This document shows, in pieces, positions 62,301-64,000 of a DNA stretch of 64,000 nucleotides. Source of the DNA: Burkholderiales bacterium (GTDB taxonomy: Bacteria; Pseudomonadota; Gammaproteobacteria; Burkholderiales; Ga0077523); contig JALHMS010000013.1 of assembly GCA_022843925.1 (NCBI GenBank), positions 7,285 through 71,284 of the forward strand. The letters are read 5' to 3'. The notes below the pieces were generated by a model. It ran no database searches and was not told where the DNA came from. It worked only from the letters and a program-made list of their open reading frames with translations. The number at the start of each line of letters is the position of its first letter. Positions within the stretch are counted from its first letter, which is position 1. The position numbers and the translations under genes were made by a program.

Positions 62301-64000
62301 GTGTTGCCACCAGCCGCACCCTCGGCGGCATCGATGATGTTCTTCCCGACCGCCGAGGCATCCGCCTTCAGCGTCGAGTCGGTGTTGGTGCGTGCCACGA
62401 GTTCCAGCGTACCGTCGGCATTCACGACGCGATCGGCAGGGATGAAGGCCTTCGCCGTGTTGTTGACGACATTGACGCCGATCGCTGCGGCAACGCTCAC
62501 GCCGCCTTCGCTGGTCGACGCCTTCGACGGGACCTGCGACACCGGATCGGGCGACGTGCCGTTCTCCTCGCCGACGTCGTTCTCGGCCTGCACCTGCCCG
62601 CCGAAGCCCTGCTGCTCGCCGATCTGCTGATCGACGCCGTCCTCGGGGGCGTCGTTGGCCGTTCCGTCGTCCTCGTCGGCGGGGCCGCCGCGCGCGCTCG
62701 CCGTCACATCCGTGGCCGTCGAGGCGGCCGATGTGGCCTCGAACTTAACGGTGCCGCCGGCGCGCGCGATGTCGCGTCGCGTGGTGGCCTCGGCGGTGTC
62801 GTTCGCCACCGTGACCGCGATCGCGGCGCCGATGGCCGCCTTCGAACCCTGGGCCTGCCCCTTCGCGGACGTCTCGTTCACCGACTGATGCGTCGCGATC
62901 AGTTCGATCAGTCCGTTCGTCGTGAGCGCCTCGCCGTCGCCGATGCGGGCGAGCGTCTCGTTCTTCGAGATCGCCACCGACACGACCGGCGTGACGGCCG
63001 TCCCGCCCACCGCACCGGCCGCCGCTTCGGTCACCATGCGGTGGTCGCCCGTGGCGTGGATGCGGAGGTCGCCGGCGTTGACGAGCTTCGCACCCGCGTC
63101 CCCGCCCGAGGCGCCCTCGAGCTCCGCACGCGCGGAGTTGGCAATGACGTTGACGGCGATAGAGGCGCCGACACCCACGTCCGTGCCGGACGCCCCCTGG
63201 CTCTCGTCGGGCATGGCGCTCGCGGTGTTCGAGGAGCGGCTCTCCGCTTCGAGGGTCACGTCGCCGCCGGTCGCATCGACGTCGGCCCCGCTCGTGATCA
63301 GCGCGGTGCTGCGATGGTCCACGACGTTGATGGCGAGCGAACCCGCGACGCCGATCTTGGCGGACCCCGCGCCGGACGTGGCACCGGCCAGGAAGGTGGA
63401 CGTCGTGTCACCGTTGTCGTCGGCCATCGTCGCCGACACCTCGACGCCGTCACCGACGTGGGTGCCGCGGCCCAGCGTCGCATCGGCCCGCGCCTTCGCG
63501 ACGTTGATCGCGACGCCGGCGCCGACGCCGACCTTGCTCTGGTTGGTGGGGGACGGCGCCGGGAGATCCTTGCCGACGGCCGACCCATCGGCGACGGCCG
63601 ACGCATCCGCATTGATCGACGCCGCGAGCGCGAGCTTGCCGCCGTTCGCGACGACGTTCACGCCATCGGGCGTGACAGCCTGGGCCTTGGCATTCGAGAC
63701 GTTCACGGCGATGGCCGCGGCGACGCTCACGCCGCCCTGGGACGTGGCTGCCGAAGCGGTCCGCGCGGACTCTCCGGCGGCCTCCCCGGTCTGTGCCCCC
63801 TCGGCGAAGTTCTTCTGTTCGGCGACCTGGTCGTCGACCGAGGCCTCCGGTGCCGCTCCGCCGTCCGACGAGGCATCCTCGCCGCCGCCGCTCGCGCTCG
63901 CCTTGGCGTCGGCCGAGCTGGCGGCGATGGTGCTCGCGCCGAACGCGGCGCCGCGCTGGGCGTGGATATGCCGTCCGGTGGTGGCGGTCGCCGTGTCGTT
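47393..64000 (-). CDS. Giant two-partner secretion exoprotein/adhesin (TpsA-like), C-terminal part
   Basis: The frame is open from the window edge to a TGA at 47393, giving 5,535 visible residues. No start codon can be chosen; the valine codon at 63730 is internal. Content is Ala, Gly, Thr, Val, Asp and Ser-rich and very low in Cys and Trp, as in beta-helical adhesins. From 64000 to about 56700 are modules of the type TTxAxIGxxAxV with VGAAxxVNV, in superrepeats of about 400 residues. From about 56690 to 54650 are seven HGFxTGD/GLxDGxTYYV modules. The rest is haemagglutinin-like beta-helix with GNVTLxAxxG motifs. The end (LPRRPSLGLRR) has no autotransporter barrel, which fits secretion by the adjacent TpsB. 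The N-terminal TPS domain should lie outside the window. A function in attachment or contact is likely but unproven. Confidence 0.9.
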   Translation of the reverse strand, partial: NDTATATTGRHIHAQRGAAFGASTIAASSADAKASASGGGEDASSDGGAAPEASVDDQVAEQKNFAEGAQTGEAAGESARTASAATSQGGVSVAAAIAVNVSNAKAQAVTPDGVNVVANGGKLALAASINADASAVADGSAVGKDLPAPSPTNQSKVGVGAGVAINVAKARADATLGRGTHVGDGVEVSATMADDNGDTTSTFLAGATSGAGSAKIGVAGSLAINVVDHRSTALITSGADVDATGGDVTLEAESRSSNTASAMPDESQGASGTDVGVGASIAVNVIANSARAELEGASGGDAGAKLVNAGDLRIHATGDHRMVTEAAAGAVGGTAVTPVVSVAISKNETLARIGDGEALTTNGLIELIATHQSVNETSAKGQAQGSKAAIGAAIAVTVANDTAEATTRRDIARAGGTVKFEATSAASTATDVTASARGGPADEDDGTANDAPEDGVDQQIGEQQGFGGQVQAENDVGEENGTSPDPVSQVPSKASTSEGGVSVAAAIGVNVVNNTAKAFIPADRVVNADGTLELVARTNTDSTLKADASAVGKNIIDAAEGAAGGNTGGATSGQSKVGVGAAVVVNVVNATTEATIGRGARVRAAGVSLTAATADVNGDDVNTIGAEASSGAGSAKVSIAGALALNVVDADTRARIDDTATVDARGFSATSGSGDVAVEAQSAWDVSAAATPSEETGGASGSKVGIGASIALNVFDQTTSARIGNGAVSNARDIDVTATSTTDSSTQARAGAKGGVAIDAVVATTTLTETTEAIVSGSTTIDTTGSTTVTAASGGTHTARAEGNVVSGNVGLGASAAVLVSNTTTTAALDRSVIARDDVRVSATSSRAYTGFAEASAKGAVMDAVEQDPTKEDTTTSVKTLKENGDAQQGGGGAKVNIAAAVGVVVLDDDVTARIGNNATVRADDDLAVTATGTSDFRTEGTGAAIDPTSNVGIGIGVAIAVSRNDTTATVADGTRLHVGDDITVSATTTQNLSSGFRDRLTVEAIAGAGASKVAVAGALAVANSNATTTAYVGATEVRGEADANDRSGDIAITADNTSVLSAKAWAGGAAGKAGVGASVATVVSSNEYRAGFGGGTVRASSLDINALNRLVTGSVPFDLSDFSKLQNVNLQILAGRHNYYTEALAGSAGGTAAVSGAFSVQVYEDVTEAKVGSTAGIDLGGALGLRADSGTRAKAFAGGVAGGGTAGVGVSTATISNETTTRATVAAGADVSRSGSITVDASADQDLGAFGISGAVAGSVSVAGTVNVILSENTVEANLGGDGSTIASAGAITVDADNTLTFFNVAGAASASGSLGVGASAATNLVTNTTRAQIGGKAQVDTTGGAVSVTADARENLDIIVIGAAGGGAVGVALSGAVTKVTNTTEALVGSQARVGRSDQLAGAVTIHAQNDTDILDVMGTVGIGGSAGVGAAADVVLIDKTTSAKLGDEAGLHAAGNVTIDADSSETLRSIVVGLGGGADVGVAGSVAAIRIDATTEAVIGRKATAFTRGSMAVDAASDTTVDILAGGGAAGTYAGIGAAIGVVLIDKTTQSTIGDEAVVDALGLTDMRVATGDFGVTWVSRGSDRTDVSAPLMGDDSEVGASTSRALTQKRVATRGTRDGFRGLAVTATAHDDVGSISVAGAVSGVVGITLAANVSTTDNHTEASIGNNARINQGTAAAHAAQSVLVGAGQDTFRLGAGGAASGAGFAGIGAGGDISIIANRTRAGVGRGTLIDTAGDVIVTARAREDILTIAGALAVGGTASLAGSVSVLSIDNTTEAELGDLAAPLAAGAAAIGGARVDAGGSVQVAASNHTQTDMIAGAAAAGIGGGGIGAAVGVLLLDKTTSASVGDDAIVNALGNGSTTFLAYTGEDPQGARNRAVRGLLVDAESSERVFTFGAAGAAGLYLGFAGAVTVNALESTTTASIGARAKINDTNTGAHDEQDVVVGARDFLDVHVIAGSLAAGAVGVAGAVDVGILNHKVGAGIGASAEVHAKRDIDAYALAVKDIDSTVVSAAGGIVGLAAAVSVYSVGGAVDGESRDRLESDDGSVNANGYADEQTSDGTVKGLLDLSASSDIRSIGAASQSRRNAVAVSGRVTATPQTGNAVSVGNLAVLDAGRDVDVDVREHMRFDAIAGGVAVGGVSLGAGIQVANLNLSNRVDVGTVAVTAGRDVIFSAYLDSVGIGKGFAGTGGVVAVDASVSLMDDDAVTVVEIDGMRVLSAGSLMADADDRRRLRAETTGASIGLYTAGASYAEATIEGETKATLSGATRIDRVGNVTARADSTTDAEASAESARGGYGVAASATLATARAKPDVEASVGGLIVADGTVASRATAEASADAEALGVNVAAGIGIGASIATAESSPRITSRVAGGSDITARNIDVRAQQLRTGDANSARADAVAGSGGILAGVAATESTTATAAQVDASIGANTRLVIRDGGTFGLSNIDDRADTITFGSRHGFATGDELVYETSGGAVIDGLTPGQTYYVIRISDTVIKLASSRSAALAWNAVTNLGAIDIARNVVSATVPGVTLTDATGTGNSISNTSVIVDGGNGTITFSSNPRLVNGQRVVYRGTGINGLTTGETYFVVLDPRSPNTVQLASSLTSPAPIALTLAQVPGDGTVTGVQLLNATTGAVRSSGALKVDATDNSIASSNEHNFVTGDRVVYDRGSSPGIPGLNDGETYVVTVKDPTTFTLEQITATVKDIATTASGSAVGGQTFLGADATGTSLLNATLTVESDDHVITVAAGHGFKTGDVVRYTGGGIDGLSLDQVYVVERVSDTAFKLLVDNSTYLRFGSGASYVATFRSTTDAPVITNAAVVAGFPNSSASDQIRFTSAHGLSTGQSIVYRAPTDPDARIPNLTDGQTYVVNVLDAQTVRLTTNLSLALAPATGAQGEDGSFTGINFLPATRSNVLNATVTVDATADTLSFNQDHGFSTNERILYRGTGITGLANDATYFAVVVDSRTLRLASAFTQSTADLGTPTGTVPVNVSLAALGSNGTLVSNVVPVTDPSYRSISLGADSTLVFGEAHGFTTGAAVQFSGSGVAGLADETVYYAVVKDSLTLQLADSFEKATATSNRPQVVAISLPGSEAGSGSYRLTNELAGTSVVAVSDSKQTSEVTGVAISLVFAAGSNDASTFSNSTTSASLGSGVSVSGGTLAVQAIGRDDNFVDSIAGSGGLVSGSASKVTNTSLSTTTAGIDDSAAGNTKLVDVRVLAVQATHTAAFNSTASSINASLVGASGARVDNFVNATVVARVGNNVNVEALDALVEARNITRKPLLADKYNIESGSGGFLNGAAAESNTRIVNDTRSEMGRNTRFEIKGDRDHPGALVMNALNDVQAHDRVKLDAGGAIAIALANAKIEYGTEGAPNRARVIIEDGATIDSVGDITLSARTVSVDPVDSNAAGILAQSNAKTYGLAGAAAGTSTARLVADNVVDVRGGTLTALNDVNLLAGRNADGVDNKLNVAARTDLWNKTAFPVVTDPDADSFIIQNNRVLVAGDATLNSVRHVNLTAVDGETIATGVGIGKDLYREALAEVGSAVSNALGGGDVNLDIKSGSTTVRGNPGVRVDGEVNAGIYHLQFMHVDAVGNVTLSDGVTYRQLDNTTLQRQIQNRIVTLNQLISQYSADAGVRGAFEAEKSFLEAKLATLGNDIRVSFLEVDDILARSGNIDVTGRWFAGNGALSAPGDVKIEITNFSERFLRLGKLTIPDDAGGNVYFNGVPVGANADVNLRQAPGAIAAFSVIDTTLAPSAPQIVIDNRFQGSRTQQGDIIKPDSEVHMTGDVLNAFGPVSVSSVGTIIAGAKIEGQTVILRTDGDFIQQYVWGFQHTGNSPRGLLNSIARGNETVYGIVRLAGSGSPLKSSNTDGPISLTQRFSVSASDIGSTIVGNNVFIAADKLNINGLIQSGIPLRTIKIDDALTRNIPNLPGAGKFTLNTPAGGSGEIRVYWNATDGVIEIDPVTVRGGYLEVYGNIFSTGNGRLRAIDGYGRISIDNTTNYTVRLARLDTGVGAAGTIRISDTARMVNDAPTVTTLSRLGNLIQREVATTLANGDIARSVTVVRDTRVGSDNGMTTWSTTYQPLENRLYSWVTGRNATFVETETYRKKVDGVFGWDALAPDPGQQPTVYGATTKQPVALLQGEFLEVGTLPEGEYRFIYRAQKTGPKTQFGQPTEHSWGSDCTASGTAFEVCWSTTTDKTWTYNTPVSQVYKHSVSASVPIAVEFFGFAQGIVNVTSAGSVQIGETINNANGITTISSSAGSVQVTGTAATLFSQRFDLHGATGVGSATQAVRTSFRDVIDPGTGAVTQSAILRATSNTGNIFIEHGEGQVRVDRLASTSGNVSLIADAGILALDANTLVKGGRVALLSANGAVGSMTRALDLDVGRSRSSDGLTIVAAGDIAVRQRAGDLWLDRAVSRGGDVAITVVDGGIVDVNPVETVDQRTRSDLLNLWNQMRLIGDAKTLADPTIKGFERAKEREYRTYWEEVRQVRSSTVSDGKGGTITTYTHTAFDPDQPFTLRAAERSYYLDTLQWTEAQVLQLELDRAREYGAGAFDPNFRFTYDTSNDPSQLTKGASWTEAELRLSLSAGALKETTDTNVRLEDPSISGRNVTISVTNGSVGVQGLGRETVLDLTGGPAAIIALTDEQILALAAAERRDIVVTDDEDTGIIRLTIANPDDVNIDATGAISITVDRTRTGGSTDVYLGSTGDLRLATIDTDGALRVKAKGSISHTDAAGNPIPGASLKSGDDMILEAARGALGTVANPIIVTMTGGNLTARAQDGMVLRSTGNVSVDALYTPNEIRLTSDGTIREAFADDLLDVRAKSVFLTARGSIGTAGVTGDKRNALDVAVDERGGTIEAQSTEGSVFLHNPTGEIRFGRILAEDAVGLSAVLDLNVADTVTGRNGVALDAGDRLTLEAGSRVEAGSGAVLLKGDDRVVVEDGAQVDAGDAQIRVESDGDARITALQTANTGGDAVRVDVGGRVLSSAGAVTAITARSTGAVVTISGGQGIGNGTVTPGGVTNDVTPLALDVTTTVLDGGTGSVHVTNAGSLDITTARADGDIEASAGGDLRAGVVRSVGVVRLSAGNGLDVDAVSGDTGVNLAAGGKVSVRDLVASTQGDVTVRSTAGSVTVQRAQTRVGTLTIEALDGDVSVVEARVESGDMLVAAGGQGTVMSQSLASDTGAIIVRTSDGDIATGNLISASGDIGVIAGGQGNLSVQSVTSQAGSIELLAEGGDLAVGTATSDTGNVTLGALTIDDPIDELAGRTVTVRATEGDIEIRKLTFAEANLTAAEEGARLHVLSAIAQASRIVARADVIAFDSVTSASTDTLFFDLAGNDGGLAMSTSVNALPGLSTSGLTGPGMIQFDRLYSAEANVTGGIPSLRLMETLIGRQATFSNYSSAYNLPFTVKLDNVLSTLSPGADALLSSTAPFYLYFQDAKVFETNANVIYRNPEFRIQGSNGDVVNDPALEQVLKRRIDPPAPAGRVTIVIPGNVLGRNDGAIDGEDDLRITLPRRPSLGLRR
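51398..51430 (-). other. Only cysteine pair of the exoprotein (C-x9-C)
   Basis: Cys codons at 51430-51428 and 51400-51398 are ten residues apart in a segment reading SDCTASGTAFEVCWS. I saw no other cysteine in the 5,535 visible residues. They could form a disulfide loop on the exported protein. Confidence 0.75.
54650..56690 (-). repeat. Seven 85-110-residue modules in the exoprotein
   Basis: Seven consecutive copies share the pattern ITF-xxHGFxTGDxVxY, GLxDGxTYYVxVxD, TxxLAxS. Copies diverge strongly outside these motifs. They sit between two blocks of the other module type. Their fold and ligand are unknown; similar units occur in other very large bacterial surface proteins. Confidence 0.85.
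61315..64000 (-). repeat. Superrepeats of about 400 residues in the exoprotein
   Basis: Equivalent points (GGVSVAAAI-type) occur at 63730, 62500 and 61315, spacings of 1,230 and 1,185 bp. Within each unit the order of modules is the same: an SVGK/AVGK segment, an SKVGVGA module, SSGAGSAK, then GASGxxVGxGASIA, and finally an acidic linker rich in Asp, Glu and Gln. The tail of another copy reaches the right edge, so more copies are likely beyond it. Confidence 0.85.

Noticed and set aside
63728-63730. Start codon of the exoprotein at 63730
   Set aside because: The codon is GTG for an internal valine; the same frame continues open to 64000 with the tail of another superrepeat.

Overview
The window is GC-rich chromosomal DNA from a motile, flagellated proteobacterium. 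Gene content and order suggest a betaproteobacterium: trmJ-iscR followed by a SUF operon, flhBAFG-fliA, motC-motD, and flgAMN. This is inferred from synteny and protein families; there is no rRNA or tRNA gene to settle it. The strands are densely packed with genes and I found no plasmid or prophage genes.

Layout. 1-300 is the end of a 129-bp palindromic repeat array that stops at the 3' end of mutS (300-2864, minus). 3229-5673 holds a CheC-type protein and a GGDEF/EAL c-di-GMP enzyme. suhB (minus) and trmJ (plus) diverge at 6.5 kb. 7383-14769 is an IscR-controlled iron-sulfur operon (iscR, sufA, sufB, sufC, sufD, sufS, sufU, an Nfu-type carrier and a Rieske ferredoxin) with a readable promoter and a 25-bp IscR-type site. 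14788-17547 is a minus-strand operon of a MarR regulator, a cytochrome b561, two YceI proteins and a DUF4124 protein. 17699-27814 is a flagellar block: export gate (flhB, flhA), placement and number control (flhF, flhG), sigma-28 (fliA), second-type stators (motC, motD), then flgN, flgM and flgA on the minus strand, with two candidate sigma-28 promoters.

27916-44446 is mixed: a diguanylate cyclase, two tandem FkbM-type methyltransferases, a RES/Xre toxin-antitoxin pair, a SpoIIAA-rhodanese fusion, an EamA transporter, two aldolase-family enzymes, and an acyl-CoA cluster (thioesterase, two acyl-CoA dehydrogenases, glutathione transferase). Two small terminal-inverted-repeat elements (26902-27063 and 32675-32867) sit in intergenic DNA. 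The second one provides the stop codon of the RES gene.

44447-45637 is a second array of the same 129-bp palindromic family, with nine units between converging genes. 45638-64000 is a two-partner secretion locus: an FhaC/ShlB-type outer membrane transporter, and the C-terminal 5,535 residues of an enormous repetitive exoprotein that runs off the right edge. Its visible part has superrepeats of about 400 residues, seven copies of a second module type, and only one pair of cysteines.

The most unusual items are the two matched 129-bp arrays, the giant exoprotein architecture, the two MITE-like elements, an FlhG whose nucleotide-binding loop has lost its lysines, and a DapA-family enzyme that keeps only the Schiff-base lysine.
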